In this document: positions 46,324 through 56,604 of the stretch, piece after piece
How positions within the stretch are numbered: the stretch's first letter is position 1
How the letters are laid out: each line of letters begins with the position of its first letter
NCBI RefSeq assembly: GCF_024172085.1
Contig: NZ_JAMZDZ010000001.1
Span: forward strand, 7,192,001-7,256,000
Reading direction: 5' to 3'
Length of the DNA: 64,000 nucleotides
Source of the DNA: Hamadaea flava
GTDB lineage: Bacteria > Actinomycetota > Actinomycetes > Mycobacteriales > Micromonosporaceae
Notes under the pieces: model-generated
Database searches by the model: none
Told to the model about the DNA's origin: nothing
What the model saw: the letters and a program-made list of their open reading frames with translations, nothing else
Translations under genes and position numbers: made by a program

Positions 46324-48915
46324 TCAGCCGAGGTCGACGGCGGCCAGCAGCTCGCGACCCCGGGCGACCAGCTCGGCGAGCCCGGCCTCGTCCGCCGACG
46401 CGATCATGCGGTGAACCTGCTCGACCGCTCGCGGCCGCTCACCGAGCCGGTGCCAGGCGTACGCGATGTTGAGCCGGGCGACACCGGCCACCTGGGGACG
46501 ATCGAGGCGTACGGCGATCGCCAGCCCTCGTTGGAAGTCCTCGATCGCCTCCGGGTACGCGTGCCGCAGCCCCGACAGCAGGCCGGAACTGAGATGCACG
46601 GTCATCGCGAGGTGGTCGTCAGCGGCTCGGGCGGCCAAGGCGAGCGCCTGATTCAGCCGTGCCTGGGCGTCGGCGTACTCGGCGACCGGGTCCGCGCCGG
46701 TGGCGAGCATGTCCTGGATGTACCCGGCCAACGCCGCCTCGTCCTGCCCCCGGGCCAGCTCCAGCGCTCGCTCCAAGGTCGGGCGGGCGGCGGCGTACTG
46801 CCGACGACGACGGCGTACCGCGTCCTCGGCCGACAACAACTGGGCGTCCACGGATGCGTCGTCGAGTTCGATCCCCGAGCGGAGACCGACCTCGCAGACA
46901 GTCGTCCAATCCGGACGCTGAGACCGCATCCGCAGATACGGGCGCAGCAGCATGCCCAGTGAACGACTCCACGCCGGATGACCATGCTCCACGGCGACGG
47001 CCTTGGCCGCCAGGAGGTTCGCCGCTTCGACGTCGAACCAGGCCATCGCGTCGGCGGCGGACTCGAACGCAGATCCGCCGTCCGGCGTACGCTCGGCTAT
47101 GCGCTGATGCGCCTCCGTCGTCTTCGTCACATACCAGGCCAGCGCCCGCGTCCGGACATCGGCGTGCTCCGCCGATCGGCTCGCGGCATACTCGCGTACC
47201 AGGTCGTGCAGGGTGAACCGGCCCGGTGTCGGTTCCACCACGAGCCAGGCCTCCACCAGCTGCTTGAGCAGTACGCCGACCTCGTCGCCCGTCAGCTCCA
47301 GCACGCCGGCGACAACGCCGATCCCGAAGTCGTCGCCCGGCAACGCGGGCAGGGATCGCACGACCGTCTGCTGCGCCGCGGTGAGCCGTTCATAGGACTG
47401 GTCGATGACGGCGTGCAGCGTCCGCCGAGGATCGCCGGCCACGGCGAACCGGCCGAGGCGGCTCGGCGCGGCCAACCAGTCCGCGTGCTCGCGGATGGTC
47501 TCCTCGGGCCGATCAGCGAGATTCGCCGCCGCGATCCGCAACGCGAGCGGCAGGTGCCCGCACGCTGCCACCAGATCGGCCAGCGCCCTCGGCTCGCGAG
47601 CCGCCCGGTCGGCTCCCACCATCCGGGTGACCAGCTCGGCCGACTCCGTGGCGGCCAGCTCGCCCAGCACGATGCGGGACGCGCCGTCCCCGGCGATCAG
47701 CCCGCCGAGCCGGTCACGACTGGTGACCAGCACCATCGGACCGGGCCCGCCCGGCAGCAGCGGGCGTACCTGGTCCGCGGTGGCGGCGTTGTCCAACACG
47801 ATCAGCGCCGCCGAACCAGCGAGCCGGGCCCGGTACAGTGCGGCGGCGGCGTCCACATCGGCCGGGACGTCACCAGCGGGGAAGCCGAGCGCACGCAGCA
47901 GGTGGCGCAGCGCCTCGGCGGGCGGCATCGGGTCACGGGGACCATAGCCATGCAGGTCGACGTAGAACCGCCCATCGGGGAACCGGTGCGCGCTGGCGTG
48001 CGCCCAGCGTACGGCGAGTGCGGTCTTGCCCACGCCACCCGGGCCGCTGATCACGGCGACCGCCGCGCTCGGCACCGCGTCCAGGTCGGCCAGCGCGGCA
48101 GTCCGCCCCGTGAAGTCGGGGATGTCGTGCGGCAGGGTGCTCGCCCCCGGCCCCCGCACCACCGTCGCGGTCACCGGCAGATCCAGCGCCGGGTCGCCGG
48201 TGAGCACCGACTGATGCAGCCGGCGCAGCGACGCCGACGGCTCGACGCCCAGTTCCTCGACCAGATTCCGGCGGATCTGCTGATACGCCGCCAGCGCGTC
48301 CGCCGGCCGCCCGGCCCGGTACAAGGCCAGCATCAGCCGCCCGGCCAGATCCTCGCGGAACGGATGCGCCTCGGCCAGCGCGGTCAACTCCGGAACCACC
48401 TCCCGGTGCCGGCCGCGGTCCAGCTCGATGCCGAACAACAAGTCGTACGCGGAGCGCAGTTGCTCCTCCAGATGCGCTCGCACGATCGCGGCGTACGGCG
48501 CGGAGACGCCCGACAGCGGCGTACCCCGCCACAACGCCAACGCGGCCCGCACCTCGTCCGCGGCGTACTGCGTGGCCCCCTGGCCCCGAGCCGCCCGCAC
48601 TCGGGCCGTGAACTGCGCGAAGTCGAACTCGTCCGGAATGACCGTCAGCTGGTAGCCGCCCTTCACGGAGCGGATCGGGTCGCGACCGGCCGCGCGCAGC
48701 GCCCGGCGTACCGCCGAGATCGCGACCTGGATCTGGGTGCGGGCCGTCGCCGGCGGCGCGTCGCCCCACAACGCGTCGACCAACTGATCGGCCGAGATCG
48801 ACCGGCCGGAGTGGAGCAGCAGGTACGCGAGCACCGCGCGGCGCTGAGCCCGGCCCAGCTCGACCGGAACACCGCCGGACGAAACCTCGACCGGACCGAG
48901 CACCGTGAACCACAT
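46324..48915 (-). CDS. AfsR/SARP-type regulator (BTAD, NB-ARC, TPR)
   Basis: 863-aa regulator. An OmpR-type winged helix (about residues 1-90: LGPVEVSSGGVPVELGRAQRRAVLAYLLLHSGRSISADQLVDALWG) is followed by the BTAD domain (about 95-240, RLMLALYRAGRPADALAAYQQIRRNLVEELGVEPS). The NB-ARC ATPase comes next (ISGPGGVGKTALAVRWAH near 290, FYVDLHGYG, LIVLDNA, VTSRDRLGGL), then C-terminal TPR-type helices. ATG 48915 is well placed. Such regulators activate secondary metabolite or development genes through oligomerisation. Divergent from the Rhs gene at 49076, which may be its target. The gene is full length. Confidence 0.92.
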   Translation of the reverse strand: MWFTVLGPVEVSSGGVPVELGRAQRRAVLAYLLLHSGRSISADQLVDALWGDAPPATARTQIQVAISAVRRALRAAGRDPIRSVKGGYQLTVIPDEFDFAQFTARVRAARGQGATQYAADEVRAALALWRGTPLSGVSAPYAAIVRAHLEEQLRSAYDLLFGIELDRGRHREVVPELTALAEAHPFREDLAGRLMLALYRAGRPADALAAYQQIRRNLVEELGVEPSASLRRLHQSVLTGDPALDLPVTATVVRGPGASTLPHDIPDFTGRTAALADLDAVPSAAVAVISGPGGVGKTALAVRWAHASAHRFPDGRFYVDLHGYGPRDPMPPAEALRHLLRALGFPAGDVPADVDAAAALYRARLAGSAALIVLDNAATADQVRPLLPGGPGPMVLVTSRDRLGGLIAGDGASRIVLGELAATESAELVTRMVGADRAAREPRALADLVAACGHLPLALRIAAANLADRPEETIREHADWLAAPSRLGRFAVAGDPRRTLHAVIDQSYERLTAAQQTVVRSLPALPGDDFGIGVVAGVLELTGDEVGVLLKQLVEAWLVVEPTPGRFTLHDLVREYAASRSAEHADVRTRALAWYVTKTTEAHQRIAERTPDGGSAFESAADAMAWFDVEAANLLAAKAVAVEHGHPAWSRSLGMLLRPYLRMRSQRPDWTTVCEVGLRSGIELDDASVDAQLLSAEDAVRRRRRQYAAARPTLERALELARGQDEAALAGYIQDMLATGADPVAEYADAQARLNQALALAARAADDHLAMTVHLSSGLLSGLRHAYPEAIEDFQRGLAIAVRLDRPQVAGVARLNIAYAWHRLGERPRAVEQVHRMIASADEAGLAELVARGRELLAAVDLG

Positions 48916-49075
48916 CGCGCACCCCCGAGCAGCCGGCTAGATCGGAGGTTATCAACCGGTAGCCGCCATGATCCACCCGTCGCGGGCTCGCGTATAGCGG
49001 ACGTATAAACGGGCTCCCCGACACTTCCTTCTCCCGGCTGCCAAGGGGCGAGCCGGTCTCCAGGAAGGAACGTGG

Positions 49076-52000
49076 ATGCGACAACGCGTGTTCGGCGTAC
49101 CCGTGCGTGCAATGCGCAGTCCCGGAATGAGGCGACCTCGACGGAGAGGTCGCCTTCCGGTGTTCGGATCAGTCCGTGGATCGTTGGCCGTCATCGTCTC
49201 GACCGCGGTCGCGATGTCGATGCTGGGCAGCGCGCCGGTGTTCGCTGCCAAGCCGAAGCAGGCCACCGCCGAGACTGCCGACACGGCCGTCCCAGTGTCG
49301 GTGGCAAAAAGCAAGCAGCCGTCCGCGTCGCAGACCGATGGTCCTGGCGTACGCGCCATGGACCGCAAATCGCCGCCCGCCGGTGGTGCGAACGTGGTGG
49401 CCGTCGACGGCCGTGCCGCGACGGTCGGGGGGCTCGCGATCGCGGTCTCGCCCGCCTCCAGCGACCCCGAGGACCGGCGAGCCACCGCTGCTGCGGCCGG
49501 TGCGCCGTCTTCCGTCCGCGTACACGTGGCTGATCAGCAGCTGAGCGCGAAGCTGCACCTGCGCGGCGTCGCGCTGAGTCTGTCCCGGGCCGATTCCGCC
49601 ACGGATTCCGGCCGAGTCCGCGTTCGGGTCGATTATTCGCAGTTCGCCAACCTGTATGGCGCGGACTACGGACAACGGCTGCGGCTGGTGCAGCTTCCGT
49701 CGTGCGCACTGACCACGCCGGACCTGGCCGAATGCCAGACTCGTACGCCGCTGGCGTCGACGAACGCAGCCGGAGCGGTGTCGGCCGAAGTCACGGTCAG
49801 CGGCGACTCGTCCGCCGCCTCCGGCTCGGTGGTGGCCCTGGCCTCCTCCACCTCGTCGGACGGAGCCACGTTCTCGGCGACGACGCTTTCGCCGGCGTAC
49901 TCGTGGACGGCGGGAACCCCCGGTGGCGGCTTCTCCTGGAACTATCCGCTGAAGGTTCCGGCCGGGCTGGGCGGCCCGACGCCCGACCTCTCGCTGTCGT
50001 ACGACTCCGGTTCGGTCGACGCACAGACGCTGGCGCAGAACGGGCAGGCGTCCTGGGTTGGCGAAGGGTGGGACCTGCCGGTCAACTTCATCGAGCGCTC
50101 CTATCGGTCCTGTGCGCTGGACGGGGTCCTCACCGCCGACCTCTGCTGGTTCTCGTCCTACAACGCCACCCTGGTCTTCCAAGGTCGTTCGTCGATTCTG
50201 GTCCGGGACAGCGCCACCGGCGTGTGGCACGCGTCCGACGACTCCGGGCTGAAGGTCGAGAAGCTCGCCGACACCTCGCTGGGCAACGGCGACAACGACG
50301 GCGAGTACTGGAAGGTCACCACCCTCGACGGGACGCAGTACTTCTTCGGAAAGCACAAGCGGTACAGCGGCGACACGGCCGTGACCAATTCGGTGCAGAC
50401 CGAGCCGGTCTTCGGCAACAACTCCGGCGAGCCGTGCTACAACTCGTCCGGGTACGCCGCGTCGTCGTGCCAGCAGGCGTACCGGTGGAACCTGGACTAT
50501 GTCGTCGACCCGCGCGGCAACTCGATGACCTACTTCTACGCGAAGAAGACCGGGTACGTCGGGACGAACAACAACACGAAGGTGCAGCCGTATGTGATCA
50601 ACGGGACGCTGGATCACATCGACTACGGCACCCGGGCGGGTTCGGAGGCGTCGGGCAACGCGCCCGCGCAGGTGTGGTTCACCCGCGCGGAGCGTTGCGT
50701 CAACACGTGCGCGCAGAACACCTCCGACTATCCCGACACCCCGTGGGACCTGTACTGCTCGTCGTCGACGTCGTGCCCGGACGTGCTGAACCCGGCGTTC
50801 TGGACGCAGTACCGGCTGTCGGACGTGCACACCCAGGTGTGGGATGCCGGCCGCAGTGCGTACCGCCGAGTCGATCAGTGGAACCTGACCCACACCTGGC
50901 CGACCTCCGGCGACAACATCACCCCGGCGGGCGCCGACACGTCGCCCAATCTCTGGCTTCAGAGCCTGACCCACGTCGGGTACGCCGCCGACGGGACCAC
51001 GACGATGGCTGAGCCGGCGATCACATTCGGCGGTACGGCGATGTTCAACCGGGTCGACTGGGGCAACGACATCGGCGTCGCGCCGTACACCCATTACCGG
51101 ATCACGTCGGTCCTCAACGGCACCGGCGGGCAGACCGTCGTCGCGTACGCCCCGACGCAGTGCGTACGGGCGACGAAGCCGCTGTCGGACTCCAACCCGT
51201 TGCGCTGCTTCCCGCAGTACTTCAAGCCGCAGATCGCGGATGCCGGCTGGGGCTGGTTCCACAAGTACATCGTCAACTCCGTGACCGAGAAGGACCTGGT
51301 CGGCGGCTCGCCGGACATGGTGACGTCGTACGCCTATTCGACCAGCGGCACGACCGACGCCGCCCTGTGGCACCACGACTACGGCGAGACCGCCGACATG
51401 AGCTTCACGTCGTGGGCGCTGTGGCGTGGGTACGCGTCGGTCACCGTCACGCGCGGCAGCGGCCCGCAGACTGTGACCCGGTCGACCTACTACCGGGGCA
51501 TGGACAACGACGCCAAGCACAAGACAACCGCGATCGCGTGGGGTGCCCGCCGATCCGCCGTCACCGCCTCGCTCGACGTGCCGAACACCGTCGGCGGCCT
51601 TACGGGCGCCGGTACGAAATGCCTGGACCTGGCCAACGGCGGTACCGCCAACGGCACCAACGTTCAGTTGGGGGACTGCACCGGCGCGGCCAGCCAGGTA
51701 TGGGACCTGATCGCCGACGGCAACGGCGCTCACTATCTGAAGAACCCGGCCTCCGGTCGCTGCCTGGATCTGAATCAGAATGGAACCGCCAACGGGACCA
51801 ACGTTCAGCTATGGGACTGCACCAACGGCACCAACCAACTGTGGGAGCACCAGGCTGACGGCTCGTGGAAGAATCCGGTCTCTGGGCGCTGCCTCGACAT
51901 CGACAACGCGCGTACGGCCAACGGCACGAACGTCCGGCTCTTCGACTGTTCCGGCGGCTGGAACCAGATGTGGCAGCCCCAGGCCAACGGGTCGATGGCC

Positions 52001-55000
52001 AGCGTGCAAGCGACCCGGTGCGTGGACCTGGCCGGATACGGCACGACGAACGGTGTCCGCGTGCAAACGTGGGACTGCACAGGTGTCGACAACCAGCTGT
52101 GGCAGTTGCAGGCGGACGGGACCATCAAGAACCCGTACTCCGGTCGTTGCATCGACGTCAAAGACTCCGCTACCGCGGCCGGCAGCCCGGTCCAATTGTG
52201 GGACTGCACCGCGGCCGCCAACCAGATCTGGACGCTGCAGGCGAACGGGACTCTGAAGAATCCGGCTTCCGGACGCTGCCTCGACATCGGCGTCAATCCA
52301 GTGCTGACCGCCCCTCTGATCATCGCCGACTGCACCGGGGCCATCGGCCAAACCTGGATCAGCTGGCTCCGGGACGCCGACGGCACCCAGGGTTTCCTCC
52401 GTGAAACGGCCCGGCTCGACGGCAGCCAGGTAACCACGTCGACAATCCATACCGCGACGGTCCGGCAGACCGCGCAGCGAGCGTCGGCGGCCACCGGCGG
52501 CCAGGACGTCACCGCGTACATGGTCAGCGACGCCGAGGAGCAGACCCGCACCTGGCTGGCGGCCAGTTCGAAGTGGCGGTGGACCGACACTCAGACCACT
52601 TACGACGCCTACGGCCTGGCGACCGGGGTCAAGGAATGGGGCGACCCCGCCACAGCGGCGGACGACAAGTGCACGGACACCACCTATGTCGCGCGCGACA
52701 CCGCCAAGTATTTGATCGACTATGTCGCGATGTCCGTCGTGCACGACTGCGCGGTCCCGCGCGACCGGCGCTACCTGAGTGGGAAGGAATACTGGTACGA
52801 CAACCAGACAATCTTTGGCGACGTGCCCACCCGGGGCCTGGCCACCACGACCAAGGCATTGACCTACGTGGCCCCGATCAGGTCCTCGGAGACCTGGGAG
52901 CAGCAGAGCCGCACCGAGTACGACGCGTACGGTCGCCCAACTGCAAGCTACGACGCACTGGATCGCAAGACGACCACGGCGTACACGCCCGCCACGGGTG
53001 GGCCGATCACCGCGGTGGCCGTGACGAACCCCAAGGGCGTCGGGTGGACGACCACCACGACCGTCGAGCCCGGGCACGGCACTGCGCTGACCGTGACCGA
53101 TGTCAACGGAAAGGTCACCACCGGCGCCTATGACCCGCTCGGCCGCCTGGTGAGGACCTGGCAGCCCGGGCACGCCACGTCCGGCACGCCCGACAACGCT
53201 TACCAGTACGTGCTCAGCGGTTCCGCCTCGTCCTACGTGTTGGCGAAGACCCTTGGCCCGGGTGGGCAGCAGATCGTGTCGTACCAGATCCTCGACGGCA
53301 ACTTGCGCGCTCGCCAGAGCCAGACCCCGACTGCCGACGGCGGCCGGACGATCAGCGACACCACCTACGACAATCGTGGCCTGACGGCCAAGACGTCGAC
53401 CTTCTATAGCACCGGCGCGCCGGCAGCCACCCTTGCCACGTTCGCCGACACTGCCGTCGGGAACCAGCACCGGTACACATACGACGCGCTCGAACGTCAG
53501 CTAACCGACCAGTTGTGGTCCACGAACGTTCTCAAGTGGACAGTCGCCAGCGCCTCCTTCGACGGCGACCGCACCACGGTCGACAACGTCGCCGGGGGCA
53601 CCGACACCACCAAGATCGTGGACGCCCTCGGGCGCACCGTCGAACTCTGGCAGTACCAGGGTTCCAGCCCGACCGGTGCCCACGACACCACCCGCTACCA
53701 GTACGACCAGCTCGCACGTCTGGTCAAGACGATCGGCCCGGACAACGCCCAGTGGACCTACACCTACGACATGCTCGACCGGCGAAAGCAGACGGTTGAC
53801 CCGGACACCAGCACCTCGATCATCGGGTATGACGCGGCCGGTCAGGTCACCTCGACCACCGACAACCGCGGCCAGGTCCTCGTCTACACCTATGACGAGC
53901 TGGGCCGCAAAACCGCCGAGTACGCCGGCAGCCAGTCCGATGCCAACCAGCGGGCCCAGTGGCAGTACGACACGCTGGCCAAGGGGCAGCTCTATTCCTC
54001 GAAACGGCTGCCGAGCGGAGTCGGGGGGGCCACCTACACCACCACGACCTACGCGGTGGACGACAACTATCGTCCATTGACGGTCAGCCAGTTCTTCTCC
54101 GCAGCCGAAGGCTCCGCAGTCGGGGGGAAGACCTTCACGGTCAACTACACCTACAAGCCGAACGGGAGTCTCGCGACCAGCACCACCGCCAACGTGGCCG
54201 GGGCCGCAATCGGCGGGCTGCCCGTAGAGACCCTCACCTACGGCTACAACTCCGTCGGCCAGCCCGTCACCCTGACCGGCGCGCAGACCTACATCGCCGA
54301 CACCGCCTACACCTACGACGGCCAGATCGGCCAGCAGATCCTGGGCGTACCAGGCAAGCAGGTCCGGCAGACCTACTCCTACGACGCGGCCACCCGGTTC
54401 ATGACCGCCGCTCAGGTAGACACGGAAAGCCAGAGCACGCCGGGAACCTGGACCGACAAACTCACCGACGAGTACGGCTACGACAGTGCCGGAAACGTCC
54501 AATGGACGGCAACCAAGAACGCCGGTACCCGCGACGGAGCCGAGTGCTTCGACTACGACTACCTCCGCCGGCTCACCGACGCATGGACCGAATCCGCCGT
54601 CACCTGCAACAGTTCCGCCAAGCAGAAGACCGGAGCGGCACCGGCGTACCGGATGTCCTGGACCTTCGACGCTGCCGGCAACCGCAAGACCGAAACCAAC
54701 TACAACACCGACGGGAGCATCGGATACCAGTCGACGTACGCCTACGGCGGCACGGGGAAACCACTCCACTCGCTCGCCTCGGTGACGACCACCGGCTCCG
54801 GAGCCGGCACCACCACGTACGACTACGACGCCTCAGGCAACACCACGAGCCGGCCCGGAGCGGGCGGCGCCCAGCAAGCCCTGACGTGGGATGAGGAGGG
54901 CAAGCTCAGCAAGGTCACGGACAGCACGGACACCGTCATGGTGTACGACGCCGACGGCGAACGGATCGTGCGCCGTGATCCCGGTGGCTACCGCACTCTC

Positions 55001-56080
55001 TTCCTGCTCGACGGCACCGAACTACGGGTCAACGCGGACGGCGCGATCGCCGCGACCCGCTACTACGGCACGGTCGGCGTACGCACCGCGAACGTCGACG
55101 CCTCAGGGAACCTGACCTCTGGTGACACGCTCACCTGGACGTTCAGTGACCACCACGGCACCGGCAACATCGCCGTCGACTCGTCGACCCTGACATGTCA
55201 GCGGCGACGCTCACTGCCCTACGGGGCTGCTCGCGGCAGCCAGCCGGCTGGCTTCGGGAGCAAGGGCTTCGTGGGCGGCACCAACGACGCGACCGGACTG
55301 GTCGACATCGGCGCTCGCCAGTACGACCCGACGATCGGGCGCTTCATCAGCGTCGACCCGGTCTTCACCGCCGACGATCCGCAGAGCTGGAACGGCTACG
55401 CGTACGCCAACGACGCACCGGTCACCTCCAGCGACCCCACCGGCGAAACCGCCAAGGACCCCGGCGACGGAGGTAGCTGCGACAAGAAGTGCCAAGACGA
55501 CCGCGACGACTACTACGACACCTGCGGCCCGCACGACGAGAAGTGCAAGGACGACGGCGGTTACCAGCAGAAGAAGGAGAAGGAGAGGCAGAAGGAGAAG
55601 CAGCGGAAGGAGGACGAGCAGCGCGGAAAGGAGGATCGCGAGAAGCCGAAGCCACGTGAGTGCGGGTTCATTTGCGAGTTGATGGTGGAATCCGCCACCA
55701 CGATCGGTGAGTACGCCTGCAAGGCAGCTGTCGGTGCGGGCGGCCTGATCGGAGTTGCCGCGTGCGGGTTGGCAGTCGGCGCAGTGTCGGGAATCGTCGA
55801 GTATCTGTATCAGCACTACAATCGTGACTTCGACTGGGTCGACTTTGGTATGACGGTTCTGTGGAAGGCGGTCGCCGGGGCATTGGTGGCCACGGGAGCC
55901 GGTTTCCTGGCCAAGTACGCCATAGATATCGGGCTGATGTTCGAATCTGTGTCAGCCAAACTGGCCTCTGTTGTCGGGCGTGTTGCGGGTGCCAAGGCAG
56001 GTGATCTGGCACTGAGCGCCCTCAAGACCATCGGTGACGGACTCTACTTTGTGCTCCGAACAGTCCGGAACAAGGATTGA
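49076..56080 (+). CDS. Secreted Rhs/YD-repeat polymorphic toxin with ricin-B lectin domains
   Basis: 2334-aa protein. A long signal peptide (hydrophobic core about residues 36-55, cleavage near VFA-AKP) indicates secretion. Six ricin-B repeats (GRCLDL..ANGTNVQLWDC..QxW) at about 845-1095 make two beta-trefoil lectins. YD repeats run from about 1280 to 1960. The RHS-associated core (GFVGGTNDATGLVDIGARQYDPTIGRFISVDP) lies near 2060-2120. The C-terminal about 210 residues after DPTGE are a variable tip: a Cys/Lys/Glu-rich charged linker, then two hydrophobic segments near 2235-2255 and 2280-2300. The tip is lower in GC, pointing to module exchange. ATG 49076 follows AGGAAGGA. Confidence 0.9.
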   Translation: MRQRVFGVPVRAMRSPGMRRPRRRGRLPVFGSVRGSLAVIVSTAVAMSMLGSAPVFAAKPKQATAETADTAVPVSVAKSKQPSASQTDGPGVRAMDRKSPPAGGANVVAVDGRAATVGGLAIAVSPASSDPEDRRATAAAAGAPSSVRVHVADQQLSAKLHLRGVALSLSRADSATDSGRVRVRVDYSQFANLYGADYGQRLRLVQLPSCALTTPDLAECQTRTPLASTNAAGAVSAEVTVSGDSSAASGSVVALASSTSSDGATFSATTLSPAYSWTAGTPGGGFSWNYPLKVPAGLGGPTPDLSLSYDSGSVDAQTLAQNGQASWVGEGWDLPVNFIERSYRSCALDGVLTADLCWFSSYNATLVFQGRSSILVRDSATGVWHASDDSGLKVEKLADTSLGNGDNDGEYWKVTTLDGTQYFFGKHKRYSGDTAVTNSVQTEPVFGNNSGEPCYNSSGYAASSCQQAYRWNLDYVVDPRGNSMTYFYAKKTGYVGTNNNTKVQPYVINGTLDHIDYGTRAGSEASGNAPAQVWFTRAERCVNTCAQNTSDYPDTPWDLYCSSSTSCPDVLNPAFWTQYRLSDVHTQVWDAGRSAYRRVDQWNLTHTWPTSGDNITPAGADTSPNLWLQSLTHVGYAADGTTTMAEPAITFGGTAMFNRVDWGNDIGVAPYTHYRITSVLNGTGGQTVVAYAPTQCVRATKPLSDSNPLRCFPQYFKPQIADAGWGWFHKYIVNSVTEKDLVGGSPDMVTSYAYSTSGTTDAALWHHDYGETADMSFTSWALWRGYASVTVTRGSGPQTVTRSTYYRGMDNDAKHKTTAIAWGARRSAVTASLDVPNTVGGLTGAGTKCLDLANGGTANGTNVQLGDCTGAASQVWDLIADGNGAHYLKNPASGRCLDLNQNGTANGTNVQLWDCTNGTNQLWEHQADGSWKNPVSGRCLDIDNARTANGTNVRLFDCSGGWNQMWQPQANGSMASVQATRCVDLAGYGTTNGVRVQTWDCTGVDNQLWQLQADGTIKNPYSGRCIDVKDSATAAGSPVQLWDCTAAANQIWTLQANGTLKNPASGRCLDIGVNPVLTAPLIIADCTGAIGQTWISWLRDADGTQGFLRETARLDGSQVTTSTIHTATVRQTAQRASAATGGQDVTAYMVSDAEEQTRTWLAASSKWRWTDTQTTYDAYGLATGVKEWGDPATAADDKCTDTTYVARDTAKYLIDYVAMSVVHDCAVPRDRRYLSGKEYWYDNQTIFGDVPTRGLATTTKALTYVAPIRSSETWEQQSRTEYDAYGRPTASYDALDRKTTTAYTPATGGPITAVAVTNPKGVGWTTTTTVEPGHGTALTVTDVNGKVTTGAYDPLGRLVRTWQPGHATSGTPDNAYQYVLSGSASSYVLAKTLGPGGQQIVSYQILDGNLRARQSQTPTADGGRTISDTTYDNRGLTAKTSTFYSTGAPAATLATFADTAVGNQHRYTYDALERQLTDQLWSTNVLKWTVASASFDGDRTTVDNVAGGTDTTKIVDALGRTVELWQYQGSSPTGAHDTTRYQYDQLARLVKTIGPDNAQWTYTYDMLDRRKQTVDPDTSTSIIGYDAAGQVTSTTDNRGQVLVYTYDELGRKTAEYAGSQSDANQRAQWQYDTLAKGQLYSSKRLPSGVGGATYTTTTYAVDDNYRPLTVSQFFSAAEGSAVGGKTFTVNYTYKPNGSLATSTTANVAGAAIGGLPVETLTYGYNSVGQPVTLTGAQTYIADTAYTYDGQIGQQILGVPGKQVRQTYSYDAATRFMTAAQVDTESQSTPGTWTDKLTDEYGYDSAGNVQWTATKNAGTRDGAECFDYDYLRRLTDAWTESAVTCNSSAKQKTGAAPAYRMSWTFDAAGNRKTETNYNTDGSIGYQSTYAYGGTGKPLHSLASVTTTGSGAGTTTYDYDASGNTTSRPGAGGAQQALTWDEEGKLSKVTDSTDTVMVYDADGERIVRRDPGGYRTLFLLDGTELRVNADGAIAATRYYGTVGVRTANVDASGNLTSGDTLTWTFSDHHGTGNIAVDSSTLTCQRRRSLPYGAARGSQPAGFGSKGFVGGTNDATGLVDIGARQYDPTIGRFISVDPVFTADDPQSWNGYAYANDAPVTSSDPTGETAKDPGDGGSCDKKCQDDRDDYYDTCGPHDEKCKDDGGYQQKKEKERQKEKQRKEDEQRGKEDREKPKPRECGFICELMVESATTIGEYACKAAVGAGGLIGVAACGLAVGAVSGIVEYLYQHYNRDFDWVDFGMTVLWKAVAGALVATGAGFLAKYAIDIGLMFESVSAKLASVVGRVAGAKAGDLALSALKTIGDGLYFVLRTVRNKD

Positions 56081-56098
56081 GACTCAGAGGATGGGCAA

Positions 56099-56413
56099 GT
56101 GTTGATGCAGGCGCTTCGGGACACTCTCCTGGGCTGTTGCGGCGCCTCGATCGTTATCGCGGCATGGGCGTTGATATTCAAGAGAGAGCCTCGGGAGCGT
56201 CGTAATTCATCCACTATGGATAGAGAGACGATGCTGAAGCTGATCGAGAAAGGGCGCCTCCTGGAGGTGATGCAGGCGATTCGGAAGCAGACGGGAGTCC
56301 CGCATGACCAAGCTCTGAAGGCGATCAAGGCTGCCAGGGCTGGGGACCGATCGCTCCTCGACGCCTGTTTCGAACCGGATGCGTCCAGACCGGGGGGCAC
56401 GCGAGACGTCTGA
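56099..56413 (+). CDS. Small membrane protein, candidate Rhs immunity factor
   Basis: 104-aa protein beginning 18 bp after the Rhs stop. It has an N-terminal hydrophobic segment (about residues 9-27, LLGCCGASIVIAAWALIF), a basic linker, and a C-terminal helical pair MLKLIEKGRLLEVMQAIRKQTGVPHDQALKAIKAARAG. That pair resembles the C-terminal fold of ribosomal L7/L12 seen in small actinobacterial proteins. GTG 56099 has GAGG 8 nt upstream; ATG 56105 is an alternative. Composition is lower in GC than neighbours, like the Rhs tip. Position suggests immunity to the membrane-active tip (inference only). Confidence 0.7.
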   Translation: MLMQALRDTLLGCCGASIVIAAWALIFKREPRERRNSSTMDRETMLKLIEKGRLLEVMQAIRKQTGVPHDQALKAIKAARAGDRSLLDACFEPDASRPGGTRDV

Positions 56414-56431
56414 ATAACGCGGCGAAAGTTG

Positions 56432-56466
56432 CTGCCCGCGTCGAGACGCTGTCTTGACGCGGGCAG
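56432..56466 (+). terminator. Terminator of the Rhs/immunity unit
   Basis: CTGCCCGCGTC (56432-56442) pairs perfectly with GACGCGGGCAG (56456-56466); the 13-nt loop contains a further GAGAC/GTCTT pair. It is an 11-bp perfect stem 18 bp after the small gene's stop. Confidence 0.75.
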
Positions 56467-56604
56467 CCTGCTGTCCGAGTGCCGGCCTCAGCTCGTACGG
56501 GCGCGGAGCGCCGCCGCGAATCCCACCTTCCCCTGCGCCTCATGCAGCCCGACCGCCCTGCGTCTTCGCCGTCGACGGCGGATGCCGTTGGCTACCCTCG
56601 GTGG

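Noticed and set aside
49169-51733. An 854-codon open frame antisense to the Rhs gene
   Set aside because: It is opposite a clear secreted Rhs protein with motifs; the antisense product has no domain and low complexity.
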